Of a DNA stretch of 64,000 nt, positions 33,190 to 44,279 are shown one piece after another. Position 1 is the first letter of the stretch. Every line of letters begins with the position of its first letter. Source of the DNA: Pyropia yezoensis. Taxonomy: Eukaryota; Rhodophyta; Bangiophyceae; Bangiales; Bangiaceae. Where the stretch lies: NCBI GenBank assembly GCA_009829735.1, contig CM020618.1:32464894-32528893 (forward strand), in the 5' to 3' direction. The translations under genes and the position numbers were made by a program. The notes below the pieces were generated by a model, which saw only the letters and a list, made by a program, of their open reading frames with translations, was not told where the DNA came from and did no database searches.

Positions 33190-34115
33190 CCATAGTGGCG
33201 GGGGGCGGCGGCCACTGCAATGGTGGCGGCGTCGCCGCCGCAACGACAGCGGCGGGGGCGGCGGCCACCGCTGCAACGCCATACCGGCGGCAGGGGGGGC
33301 GGGCGCCGCAACGACGCAACAGCAGCCGGCGGCGGCGGGGGGTGGCGGCTGTCGCAACAGCGGGGGGGTCGCTGTCGCCGAAGCGGCACAACAGCGGTGG
33401 GTGGCGATGGCCATGGCATCGACGGCGGGGGGGGGGGCGGCGGCCGCCCCAGCGCAGTATCGGTGGCAGTGGGGCGCGGCCTCCGCAAATCGATAGCAGC
33501 AGCGGGGGGCGCCGGGGTTCCGAGTCCATCGCAACAGCGGCGGGGTGGCCGCGTCCGCCGCCAAGATTCAACGGTGGGAGTCGGCGGCGGCCATCGCACC
33601 GGCCGCGGGGCGCCGATGTCGCCTCAACGCAATAACGGCGGCGAGGGGCGGCGGCCGCCGCAACGGCGGCGGGGGGCCGCCGTCGCCGCAACGCCATAAC
33701 CGTGGGGCGGCGGATATCGCTACGGTGGCGCGGTCTGCGGTCGCCACAGCGTCGCAAAGACGGCGGGGGGTGGCGGCAATGGTAACGGCTGCAGGGGTAG
33801 CCGTCGCCCCAACGCCACAACTGCGGCGGGGGGCCGCGGGCATCACAACGGCGCTGTCGGCCGCTGTCCCGGCAATAGCGCAACGGTGCCGGGGGGAGGC
33901 GGTCGTTGTAACCGCGGCGGGCGTGGCGTTCGCCTTGAATGCGGTGAGGGACGCTGCCCACCTTGGCGGAGCAGGCGTCGCCGCCGCTGCAGCGGTGGCA
34001 GGCGACCGCCGACACGGTGGCGTCGGTGGCGGCGGTGGCGGGGGCTGCTGGGGCAACGCCCATCACAGTGGCTATGCCGTTGAGGACTTTGGCGGCCGCT
34101 GAGGCGGCCGCCAGA
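33190..34115. repeat. degenerate GC-rich minisatellite, about 0.9 kb
   Basis: An irregular unit of about 30-40 bp is repeated many times with heavy variation, built from GTCGCCGCAACG or CGCAACGCCATAAC plus GGCGGCGGGG blocks. It lies between the two convergent genes of Harbinger unit 2. Open frames on both strands across it are repeat artefacts. Confidence 0.75.
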
Positions 34116-34373
34116 CCAGCCTTAGTGGCGGCGGTCGCGGCGGCGGCCGGGCCAAGCACCCGGAGCGCGCCGCGTCGGGAGGAGTGAGGGGGAGGCAGGC
34201 GGCGGGGGAAGGGCGAGGGGAGGTGGGCTGGCGGCCGCCAGCCAATGCCGTGTACTATGTCCACACCCGCTGGCGGGGTCGACAGCCGGACGCGAGGCGC
34301 GGCCTGGAGAGTGGGGAAAGCACGGCGTCACAATGGCCTACGGTAGAACGTATCAAACTCCCCCCACGTGAGC

Positions 34374-36013
34374 TCACCCGAGAAGCTTCGCCAGCTGCGA
34401 CTCCAAGTGGTGGACAACCCGCGCCGCAATACGATCGTCGGGATCTGCCGTCAGGTCTTCGGGTGCTGCACGTAGCTGTTTGGTCACGGCCCCGATGGCT
34501 TCCGCATTGTCGTAAATATTGGAGGCGTCTGTAGCCGTCGAGCGTGCCGGGGCGATTGCCCGCGCCACACCGGAAAGCGCGCTTGTCAACCCGTCCATGC
34601 CGTTGATGACCACCTGCGCCACCTTGGCGCGCTTGGGGGGCTTCGGAGGTGTGCCGCCCACGCGGCCGCTGCCCGGTAGACCAACCTCGCTCTGGGCACC
34701 TACTGGAATGGTCCGGAGCACAAAGTCAACGGCATCACTTCCCTTCAATAGGCAGTGAATGTAAAGTAGGCGGTGATCTCCCTGAGCAAAGCTCTTGAAA
34801 GTAGGCTCGTTCTGGCCCGACCTTGCGTAGTTCGCTACCGCCACGGTGTACAACGAGCGCAACGTCCGAATGTGCCCCTCCAGCTTGGATCCCAGTCGCG
34901 CACCCGAGTGCCGATTCGGATCGATTCCCCGCAGGTCCGTCTCCATAATGCCGTCAATCAGCGCCGGGGGCGTCGGGCGGTACGAGGCCCGGTTGAAAAT
35001 TGGGCGGACGACAGACGTCCACAGGCTCACACGCTTCTGTCGAGCTCGGCCCGTGGCAAAGGTTGGTACGCCCGTCGCAGAGCGTCTCCGTTGGCTGGGT
35101 CAGACAAGACATGAAACAGCCGCGCCACGTCATTGGCGGAAAAGTTAGCCTCCCTCACGCCAGGGCTGTGCGGCAGCGGGGGCGTGGCCAATGGGATTGG
35201 ATCCTGCGTGGCACCCTCGCCCGGGCCAGAACCTCCTCCACCGGAAGCCTCGGTGGAGCCGCGCGGTGCGTCCACCGTTGCGCCAATCACCCGATTGGTG
35301 GCCCCAATACCCGCTCCCGCTGTGCTTCCCGATGCATCGATGCCTTGCCCGGTGGGGGGAGTTGAGCGGTCAGGCACAGCTGGTCTGCGTAGTAAGACAC
35401 CAGAGCCGAGGGAGCCATCGTCAATTCTTAGATTGGGGGCGGATGATGAGCCGCCTGGAACGGCATGGAGCACACGTCTCAGCGAGCCCTCCATTAGCGT
35501 TGCGCCCCCTTTGCCTGACCTCATCGCCGCGTCGTCAACCATGATCTCCAGGTCCGCGTCTCCGAGGTTTTGCTCCTGCATGGCCTGCAGTGCGAGCGCG
35601 CGCTTGTCCTTCACAGGGGCCCGCATCTTACCCTTGATGCCCAGCACACGCAGGACCAGGCGGAGCTCCATGGATGACCGACGCCCGAGGTAGAGCTCAG
35701 CCATGGCGCGGTCAAAGCCAGTGTATCCAGATGGCCCCACCGGCGACGATGGGCTCGGCGCTCGCTCCATTCCAAGGACCCCCGAGCGGGGAGACGCACG
35801 CGGTGACGTAGCAGCATCTGGGCTGTCGCTCCCACGTTCAAAAAGAGAGAAAGGCCCAGGATGACTAGGGGAGGAAGAAGCGGTAGGTAGGAGTGGGGGA
35901 GTTGGCGGGGCTGAAAGACGTAGGGGGCTGGCCGGGGCATGAAGAGGAGGGGGGTCGGCCGGGGCCGAGAGCTGCCTGAATGCAGCTCGGTCAGACGTGC
36001 CTCCTCGTTCCAT
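34374..36013 (-). pseudogene. SAP-domain companion protein of Harbinger unit 2, frame-broken
   Basis: Reading starts at ATG 36,013 (MERGGTSDRAAF). A Pro/Ser-rich N-terminus leads to a SAP-like stretch near 35,690-35,560 (SSMELRLVLRVLGIKG ... KRALALQAM). A low-complexity linker follows, and then an HVL.DPANGDALRRAYQPLP segment. The frame ends near 35,027, and the related C-terminal part continues in another frame from 35,030 to 34,374. That part has SLWTSVVRPIFN, then GIDPNRHSGARLGSK and YARSGQNEPTFKSFAQGD with LLYIHCLL. These segments line up with GIDPNLHPHQRTGEVLKSK and YIKSGKNDPSKWGDFSDGD in the protein at 23,943-25,826, so the two genes are diverged homologues. A one-base lesion at the junction is the simplest reading; a short intron is possible. 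Confidence 0.65.
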
Positions 36014-36344
36014 AGCTCGTCCGACTGGTGGATGGGGCAGGACGGATAGAAAGGCAGGGGTGCGGGGGAGGCGCTTGGATAGCGGCCACAGGGGCGGAGA
36101 GACGCGCGCAAACGCGGAGGGCAAAGCTGCCGGCGCCCTGGGCGGCGGCAGTGGGGGACTGCGGCCGCGCTCGCACCTGGCCGCCTGCAGCGGTAGCGAT
36201 TTGCGGCGGTGTCACAGGGGGGGGGTTCGCTCGCGTCTGCGGTCTGCATCGATAGAGGTGTTAAAGGCCCCACGTTGGACCGTCGTCGCTGGAACGTGTG
36301 TGCAAAAAATACCTGGAGATTGCTCTCTTCCTCTCTGTTCGGGT

Positions 36345-36560
36345 GCACTGGCGTGTTCGAGAGTGGTCGGAAAAACATAGTGTTTTTCCGACCACTCTTC
36401 AGGCGTGTCTGCGTGTGTCTGCAACTCCATTTAATTCGTTTGTGTCTGGATAATTTTGTTGTGCCCCAGAACGTGCTTCCGAGGTGTGCTCCCGGCACGC
36501 CTGTGGGTCCGACCAATGGGAGGGCTCCCTGCCTGTGCTTTGTGTCTGAGACACTTCCGG
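36345..36560 (-). repeat. diverged inverted copy of the 329-bp repeat family
   Basis: Read on the minus strand it matches the 21,213 array over most of its length. It has GTGTCTCAGACAC-like sequence, GGGAGCCCTCC, the attggt/ccaat block, a GTTGCAGACACGCC-like block, and a hairpin where the array has GAGTGGGCGG. The hairpin here is an exact 18-bp inverted repeat (36,360-36,377 and 36,381-36,398) with a three-base loop. Confidence 0.7.
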
Positions 36561-36949
36561 GCGCTGACGTGAAGATGGGCCCTCAGGGTAGACAGCCCCC
36601 GGTCCACCGAGTGTGCCCCTGAGAGAGGTGCACCGGCCGGGAGACACACGGACCTCATGAGTTCTCGTGGGGCTCTGTGATCTTTCTGTCAGCATGGCGG
36701 CCGCGGACCCCGTCATGGCCGGTCTACTGCCCGGGCCCGAGCCGAAAAGAACCTCCATGTATCTTTCTTGTGCAACGCACCAGAGGTACACAGCCGTGAC
36801 CGCCATCTAGAGATCGTCGAATGAGCTAGGTTCCGTCGATAGACCTCCATTTCCCTCGAAATGAATGCGAAATGTAATAAGTTTCACAATTGTGTTACTT
36901 TAGCCACCGTGAGAACAATGTTGGGATACTTTATAACAAGGGCACCTCT

Positions 36950-36987
<38 letters not shown>

Positions 36988-37083
36988 GCTGGACATCAGG
37001 GTGGACTTCTCGCGGGTGCAGGGCTCAGACATCAGGGCGGAGAGCATGATAGAGGTCAGCTGCGCACAGAGCGATCCTCCCCC
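36561..37083. other. no gene; contains a 36-base poly-G tract
   Basis: The G run covers 36,951-36,986. Just before it the sequence becomes AT-richer (36,840-36,940). Nothing else recognisable. Confidence 0.55.
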
Positions 37084-37695
37084 ATGACACTCTCACCGCC
37101 TTTCGGATTCAGCCCCACGGAACGACGCACCTCCGGCTGCGCCTGCCTAAGCCCACGGGCGGCAGATGGCCCCGCTTTCTTGACGCTCGCGTCGGCATCT
37201 TCTGCCATGGGGACTTTAGTCAGAGCGCGACCTTATCATATCATGCAGTCCGCGGCGCGAGCGTATGTACTGGACTCGATCAACAGCTGCGCTCACTTTG
37301 CGAAAAAAAGTTTTAGAAGCGTACGGGGTTGAAGACTTCTTTTGTATCAAAATAATAGATCTGTTGACAAGTTTATCTTTGGTTCTGGACATAAGATAGC
37401 AAGATACAGCAAAAACTTCCAGCAGCATAAACGTCATTTACGTATGGACAAGCTTTTCCCTATAAGATATTTTGATATCGCGAGCATTGAAGATATTAGT
37501 GAGAATGTATTGTCCAGTAAGGAAGGCCTTGTAAAACATTCCGCGCTGACGGACATACGGCAAGGCACTGATGGTCGTCCGGGGACTTTCGATCGCACAT
37601 TTTTCAATCCAGGCTATCTCGGCTCCGATTTCTTAGAACTTATGAGGGTCCTTTCGTCAGCCGCCACATATGATCCTCAGCTGAGGATCAAATGA
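37084..37695 (+). other. low-GC island with unrecognised open frames
   Basis: From about 37,240 to 37,660 the DNA is much poorer in GC than its surroundings. Two frames look protein-like: one to about 37,332 (ARAYVLDSINSCAHFAKKSF) and one from about 37,342 to 37,695. The second includes KLFPIRYFDIASIEDISE and FNPGYLGSDFLELMRVL, with a balanced residue mix unlike the Arg/Pro artefacts nearby. No ATG start is clear and I recognise no family. It ends at a perfect palindrome, TGATCCTCAGCTGAGGATCA (37,671-37,690). A fragment of an organellar, viral or transferred gene, or an exon of an unknown gene, are all possible. Confidence 0.35.
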
Positions 37696-38073
37696 TCCTC
37701 AAGAGAATCGGCGTTTCTGACCCCTTGGGGCCACATTCCTGGGGCTTGGCGCGTTCCGCCGACCACGTCTCCCTCCCTTGCTATTTCCCCCACCCTGCCC
37801 GGCACACGCCCCCCCTTCCGACTGCCCCGACGGCCACCACTCCCCAGCCACAACCCCGCCCAACCCCCCCCCCCATGACCCTGCCGCCGCCCCCCCCCCC
37901 CCCCATCCCACCAAGCCCGCGTCGTACCCATCTCAAGCCCCACGCCCCCCCCAGACTGTGGTCGCTCCCGCTCTCCGTGTGCTGCGGCCCTTTCCAGCGT
38001 CGTCGCACGACGGTTCCTGTCGCTTCGCGCCGGCCTACGGCTGCTGGCTCCCCCCCCCACCCCCCCTCACCAC
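37696..38073. other. C-rich DNA on the left flank of the copia element
   Basis: Pro/Thr-type open frames without domains and several C runs. The last five bases, ACCAC, are the target duplication of the copia element. Confidence 0.5.
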
Positions 38074-39078
38074 TGTTGAGCGGAAAACCGACCGGGATCC
38101 CCTACCGAACAAGGGTTCATGCCCCCGCTGTGATTGTCCCCTGGTGTCTGGGAAGGCGCCGTGAAATTGCGCGGCTGCCTAACCGGGCCACCGGGGGGCA
38201 GCACGGGGAGGGGGGGGTGCTGCAGCCGTGGCCGGCTGGCCACGGGGGAGGCGGCCCCCGGGAGGGAGTCGGGGAGGCGCGCCAACACTGGCGTTGGCGG
38301 TTAGCCCGTCCCGCGACGGGCGGCACTGGCGCTGGCGGTCGGCCCACGGCAGGGCGGACAGTGCCGGCGGCAAAGGTTGGCCTAATATGTCCAACGGGGC
38401 GGGGGCCGACACCCACTGATCGTAGCGCCTGGGCTGCGGCGAGGGGGCACCATTGCTGCTGGGCGAGGGGGCGCCGGCGGCAGGCGCGACAACGGGTGGC
38501 TCGCGGCCGTCGCGGGCCACGCGCGGTCGGGGCGCCTCAGGCAACACCTCGACCGCACGGCCGCGGACAGTCAAGGGGGGGAGGCGGCCGTGGGGGCGCC
38601 CAAGACGAACGGCGCGTCCCTGCCCGCAGCGGGACTACGGGGGGAGGACAAGCTGGGCCGCCCCGGTGAGGGGGGCAAGGCGAAGGTGGTCGCGGGGCGG
38701 CCAGGACGAACGGCGCCCCCGCGGCAGCGACGCGGCGTGGTTGACGGGGGAGCGCCGGTGACGGTGCCGTTGTGGTGACCGTGGAGGGGGAGGGGGCCCG
38801 CGGGGAGCTGGGGCGAGGCCGTGCAGCGGGCGAGCTGCCCCGGGCGACGCTGGCCCAGGGACAAGGGGGATACCGGCGTGGGGGGAGACGCCGGGAGTGG
38901 GGACGTGCGTGAAGGCGAGGGATCGTCTGGAGGGGCTGTTGGCCCCGGGAGGGATGCATCGTTTGAGAGGGCTGGTGGTGAGCTCCAGTGAGTATATGAG
39001 GAGGATGGAGCGCCTGCAGCGGTGGTTGGGGCAGCAATACACACCATCTTTACTACACCGACTTACCCCCACTCAACA
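38074..39078 (+). repeat. copia 5' LTR
   Basis: Starts TGTTGAGCGGAAAACCGACC and ends CACTCAACA. Same length as the 3' LTR. Confidence 0.97.
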
Positions 39079-39094
39079 GGTTATGGGCCCAGAG
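39079..39094 (+). promoter_or_regulatory. copia primer-binding site, complementary to the anticodon region of initiator tRNA-Met
   Basis: GGTTATGGGCCCAGAG follows the LTR directly. It is complementary to the CTGGGCCCATAACC segment around the CAU anticodon of eukaryotic initiator tRNA-Met, not to the tRNA 3' end. Priming by an internal tRNA-Met fragment is known from Drosophila copia and relatives. Confidence 0.75.
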
Positions 39095-39597
39095 CCCCCG
39101 GGTGGTACTAGCTACACCCCCCTGGAGCCCTGTGCGACGCGGCTTGACGGGCGGACGGCGCGTTTGGGCGCGGAGGACGACGAGCTGGCGAGGGCAACAG
39201 ACGGCGCTGCAGCGCCGGCGAGCCAAGGAGACGAGGCGACAGATGGCGCTGCAGCACCGGTGAGCCAGCAAGCCGGACCCCCACCAACCGCTTCGTGCGG
39301 CGGTGCGGACGACTGGAGACGCCAACAGACGCCGGCAAGGACGGCGGTGACGGCAGAGGCGCGACAGACCTTCACCGTCACGAGGATGACGGGGATGGAA
39401 GGGGAGCAGGAGACCATCGTCGCCACAAGGACGGCCGTGACGGACCGGGGCGAGTACAAGATCACGGCTACCTAAGTCAACAACGTACTGGTCAGGGTCC
39501 CCGAGGAGTGCGACTGAGGGGCCCCCCGCACGCTCCAGGCAGGCGCGACCGAGGGAGCCGGGGCGGGTAAGGATCGGAGGACGGGCCGGCGCACCAG

Positions 39598-42500
39598 ATG
39601 GTGGCAGGGATGGAGGCGGCAATGAAGATTACGAAGTTGGGCGAAGACAACCACGTAACCTGGTTTGCAGATGTCGAACAAGTACTCAAGATTAAGAACT
39701 GCTGGGAGGCCGTGGACACCGACCCCCCGGCCGCCATCGCGGAGGCGCTGGCCGCCGAGGGTGGGATCCCCTCCAAGGCCGACCTGACGCTCACCCTGGC
39801 GGCGGCTGACACGACGGCGACCGAGAGAACTATCATCCGCGGACAGCTGCGGGCGCTGGAGTGGCGGCGCAATGATGAGGTGGCGAAGGCCCTCATGCAC
39901 CTGAACGTCAAGTCCATCCACCATGCCACGTTCCGACTGGCATCGACGGGGCGGGAGGTGTGGGTGCAGCTTCAGCAGGCTTTCCGCTCGCGCGGCTTGG
40001 CGCGCGCGATGGACATGCGGCGCCAGCTGACCGGCATGCGCATGGAGGCTGGGGAGGGCATCACGGAGTATATCAACCGGGGGAGCATGCTGTGTTACGA
40101 GATGCGGCAGCTGCAGGAGGCGCCGCAGGAGATCGACCTGGTGGCCGCGCTCCTCTCGGGCCTGCCGGCCGAATACGACACGACCGTGGAGCTGCTTGAG
40201 CTGCTGGAGCTGACGTCGCTGAGCGAAGTCACCGAGCGGCTCATCACCGCGGAGGTGAAGCACAAGCGCATGGCGCGCGGTACGGAGCTAGAAGCGGCGG
40301 CACTGGCGGCGGCGGCCGCGGTGGTCAGCGTGAATCCCGACGAGCAACCCGACGCCGTGTCTGGCGGGGTGTACGGCGACCGCCGCCACTGCTACGGCTG
40401 TGGGAATGTAGGGCACAACCGGCGGGACTGCCCCACCAATTCCTACCGGCGGGCCCGGGACGACGGGCAGTACCGCGGCGGCGCAGACAGGCGGATCCAA
40501 TGGTCGCCGCCACCGCGACGGAACGCCGGCGACCACCGACACGGCAACGCAGACAGGCACCGAGTTCCCGTCCACATGCAACAGGGTGGGCGCGACGGGG
40601 GCGCCCGCGAATATGGGCAGGACGTGATGGGCGGCCGCGGCAGCTACGAGGGAGACGGCGGCCGCGGCTACCCGCAGGAGCGACATGTGCACTACCACGA
40701 CGGGCGCCACGAGGGGGGGCGCCGCAACCCGCAGCCGGGGCGCCGGGCCCGGTCTCCCGCGCCCCCCCGTCCGGGGGCATTCGGGGCAGGCGCTCAGCTC
40801 GGCGCCAGGGATGGCCCTCCGGCGGGTGGGCTCGCCATGGCGACGGTGGGGACAGCTGCTGTCGTCTCGTCCGGGGGCCACCCGGTCGGGGACGCCGACT
40901 GGATCATCGACAGTGGGGCGAGCCACCACATGACTGGCAATGCGGGTGCGCTCATTAACGTGCGGCAGACGGAGCCGGTGTTGATCACCATCGCCAACGG
41001 CCGCACCACCCTGGCGGTCACCGCCGGCGAGGCGGTGCTGTCCCTGGACACCCACGCGGGGGAGTGTAACACCACGCTACACAACGTCCTCCTGGCGCCA
41101 GGGTTGGCCGTCAACCTGTTCTCCGTCAAGGCCATTACGCAGCGGGGCTTCGGCGCCTACTTCTCGCAGGGAGTTGTTGCGGTGCTGGCCGACGGTGGCA
41201 CCGTCTTCCACGGGCGCCCGCAGGGGCACGTGTACGTTTTGCCGGTCACCCCGCCCCACTCGACAGACGACAACGGTGACCAGGAGGTCAACACGGCCGT
41301 CACCGACACGAACGGCGGGGAGGGGATTGCAGTCGCGTCGGTGGGCGTGCAGCGGTGGCACGACCGCCTGGCCCACCCGGGCACGGAGGCTATGCTGCGC
41401 ACGCCTGCGATGGTGGACGGCATGGCAGTGGCGGAGGCCGCGCCCAGGGCCACCCTCAAGACCATCTGCGAGCCGTGCATCTTTGGCAAGCAGGCGCGCG
41501 GCCCGTCTCCGTCCTCACCTACCAAGACGACCGCTGCAATGGACCTGCTGCACATGGACTTATGCGGGCCAATGCCTGTGACGTCGGTGGGCGGGGGGAA
41601 CTACATTCTGGGGGTGTGGGACGACTACTCGGGCAACGCGGCGGCAATCCCGGTGCCCAGCAAGGCGCACGCTGGAGCGGCGGCTGCCATCCTGGCCCAG
41701 GAGTGGCGGGCCGCGACCGGTAGGCCGCTCAAGATGTATCGGACCGACCGTGGCGGGGAGTTTGTGAACAAGGCCATGGCCAAGACGGCACGCGAGCAGC
41801 ACGTCACCCACCAGACCACGGCGTCCTACACGCCCCAACAGAACGGCAAGGCCGAGCGCTTCAATAGGTCCTTGATGGAGAAGGTGACGGCGGTCATGAT
41901 CGCCTCCAAGTGCGAGAAGGCGCTGGGGGCGGAAGCGGCGGCGACCGTCACGTACGCCATGAACCGCACGGCACGGGCGGGAAAGACGAAAACGCCGCAT
42001 GAGTTGTGGTGCGGCACGAGGCCGTCGGTGGCGCACAAGCGCACCTTTGGGTGCGCCGCGTACGTCCTCACGCCGGCCAAGTTCCGTCGCAAGCTCGACC
42101 CGCGTGGAAGGAAGGGGTTCTTCGTTGGGTACGAACCCAACTCTAAGGCCTACCGTGTCTGGGTGGACGGCAAGATTGTCATCAGTCGGGACGTTGTGGC
42201 AGTATCGCGACTGCCACGTATAACGGACCCAGCGATCGGTGCTGTAAGGATTTGGGCTGAAAAGCCCATATCCGGCCCAAGATGTCAAGGATTCAACCCG
42301 TGGCGCAGTGGTCCACAACGCCTGGTTAGCATATGTTCCATGGCGTGGGTTCGACTCCGGGCATCCAACATCGATTTTTCCGGCGATTTCAAGGTGACTT
42401 CTGCTACAGACGTCTTGTTCGACGAGACATTCATGGGCGAGGACCTCAACACGCCTGCCGACGCAGCCACGTACGACTGGACGGCCACGTTTGAGGACTG

Positions 42501-43309
42501 GGGCGCTGCTGCGCCCGACAACAGCCGAGTCGGCGCCGACGACGGCTCAACGGCCATCCCGCCCTCGCCGTGCACATCGGGCATTGCCCCGCTCCCGGCT
42601 CGATCTCAGGCCCTGCCCCTGGCTGCCAACCCCCCCACCGAGGGCAGCACCGTGGCCACGCCGGCCGACGACATTGACATGACGGATGTCATTGCCGCCG
42701 CTCGCCGGGCCTCGGGGTGTGACGCCGCCACGACGTTTGGCGCGGGGGCGCCAACCGAGTCGGCCACTGGGGAGGGGGACGCATCGCACGAGGTCAACCC
42801 GGTAGCCGGCACGCGCTACCCTGAGCGCGGGCGTGACCCGCCAGCACGGCTGGGGGAGGGAAGCGCGCACCCGTCCATGGGCATTGAGCTGGACTCCCAG
42901 GACGGGACGCACGCTTTATCGGGAGCCGCGCTGGCGGCGCGCGCGGCCGTGCCCAATCCTGACAAGATGTCCCTGGCGCAGGCCCGCATGCAGCCAGACT
43001 GAGCGGACTTTGACGTGTCAACACGGAAGGAGATTGACGCACTGTGGAGGAACGGCACGTTTGAGCTCGTGCGGCGGCCCCCCGGAGCCCCGCTTCTGCC
43101 AATGCAGATCCTTTGCGAGAGGAAGCGGGGACCAACGGGGGAGATATCGAAGAACAAGAGCCGCGGGGTGGTATGCGGCAACCTGCAGGTGCCGGGGCGT
43201 GACTTCACCGATGTGTGGGCGCCGGTGGCCCGCAAAGCCACCCTGATGCCGCTGCTGTCCGTCGCGGCGGCGGACGAGCTCCTTCTCTACCAGGTCGACG
43301 TTGAGACGG
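39598..43309 (+). mobile_element. copia Gag-Pol coding portion, left part
   Basis: Gag with UBN2-like helices (about 39,640-40,280), CCHC knuckle (about 40,390), aspartic protease (about 40,900), GAG-pre-integrase zinc region (about 41,350-41,500), integrase core (about 41,530-42,150), then the start of the reverse transcriptase region. Part of a broken element. Confidence 0.9.
42195..42408 (+). mobile_element. 214-bp insert with LTR-like ends and tRNA-like pol III boxes
   Basis: It lies within the copia integrase/RT linker between two copies of GACGT (42,190-42,194 and 42,409-42,413). It begins TGTGGCAG and ends GCTACA, so it has TG/CA ends. It opens with an exact hairpin, GTGGCAGT and ACTGCCAC around six bases. 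An A-box-like TGGCGCAGTGG (42,301-42,311) and a perfect B box GGTTCGACTCC (42,348-42,358) sit at normal tRNA spacing. The tRNA stems are poor. It could be a tRNA-derived SINE or a very small LTR-type element (TRIM/solo LTR) with a pol III promoter. Confidence 0.6.
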
Positions 43310-44279
43310 TGTAAGGATTTGCCCCTTAAATCGCCACCCGGAACCCAGGGGATATGGAATGGGACCTCTCCTTACATGTCCGGCCCCGATAACTCCCCCC
43401 AAGACACATCAATTCCCCACTACCCTGGGGGACACCACGCTGTATCCCTGACATTTTGCGGACGTCGGCCGACCGCACGAAAGCCGCCGTCAACGCACTG
43501 TCGGAACCCTGTCATGGACGTCGAAACTCGACAACGAGGAGCGAGTGACATCGTCAACCGACCACGGGCGGACATCCCCGTCTGCACTGCCTGAATTTTA
43601 TTCTCTGCGCTGCTTGAAAGCTGGCATCAAGGACCAGTCACATGATTCACCGACACTAAGGACACCGCACATCCTCGCTGGCGGCTGAGTGCGATATGAC
43701 TGGCTCGCCTGCTTTTGGATTGATTGAATTCGGCCAGCTGGTTGGTGACTGGCTGGCCGGTCAAGGGATTGATTGAACTTGGCCTTGCTGGCCCTTACAG
43801 CCAGTCGGACCTTCTGGCCGATCGGCGTGTGGAGCCGGCTGGTGGGGCGCGCTGGGCGCCATCCACGGGACCCCCTTCGTTCTGGGCAAACTGGGGCTGC
43901 ACTCCTTCAGTGCGCACGCCCGCCCATGCTTTGTTCTGAGAGACATGCTTTGTTTTTGGACCGTTCTGTGCCTACCGGCGGTGCGATGGGGAAACGCATG
44001 CTTTGGGGCACCTCGGGTGCCCCGACGCGAGTATATAGTGCGTGGGTGTCGGCGCCACCGGGGGGGACGAGAGGGAAAACCACAGACACAGACCAAAGAC
44101 ACTGTTTACCTTTTGTACCCTCGATCCCCACCGACGCCACGCCCATCTTCTTCCCCAGACCCACCCCCGTCGAGACCACCGTCTTCTTCCCCGTGCCCCG
44201 CCGCCCCATTGGCTCGCAGGGCCCTCCGACACCCCCACGAGTACGTTGAGGGCTCCCCGGTTTTGGGTGGGTCCTCACA
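43310..44279 (+). repeat. gypsy LTR 1 (outer left)
   Basis: 970 bp with a TATATA motif near 44,033 that may be its promoter. It differs from LTR 2 at about 13 sites (hand count). Confidence 0.96.

Larger units (their letters stand above)
31335..36013. mobile_element. Harbinger-like DNA transposon, unit 2 (decayed; coding span)
   Basis: It has the same convergent pair as unit 1, a DDE transposase and a SAP-domain companion, but in opposite orientation. Lesions are present in both genes and a minisatellite lies between them. Divergence from unit 1 is high, so this is a separate family rather than a recent copy. Ends were not found. Confidence 0.65.

Noticed and set aside
33143-34264. 373-codon minus-strand frame
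   Set aside because: Direct product of the minisatellite at 33,190-34,115.
42194-42216. Resemblance of GTGGCAGTATCG to the 5' part of U4 snRNA
   Set aside because: Only about 12 bases match and the following U4 stem sequence is absent. The hairpin and TG end explain the segment better.
42288-42366. A functional tRNA gene
   Set aside because: A and B boxes are good, but the T stem and acceptor stem do not pair, and the segment lies inside an insertion.
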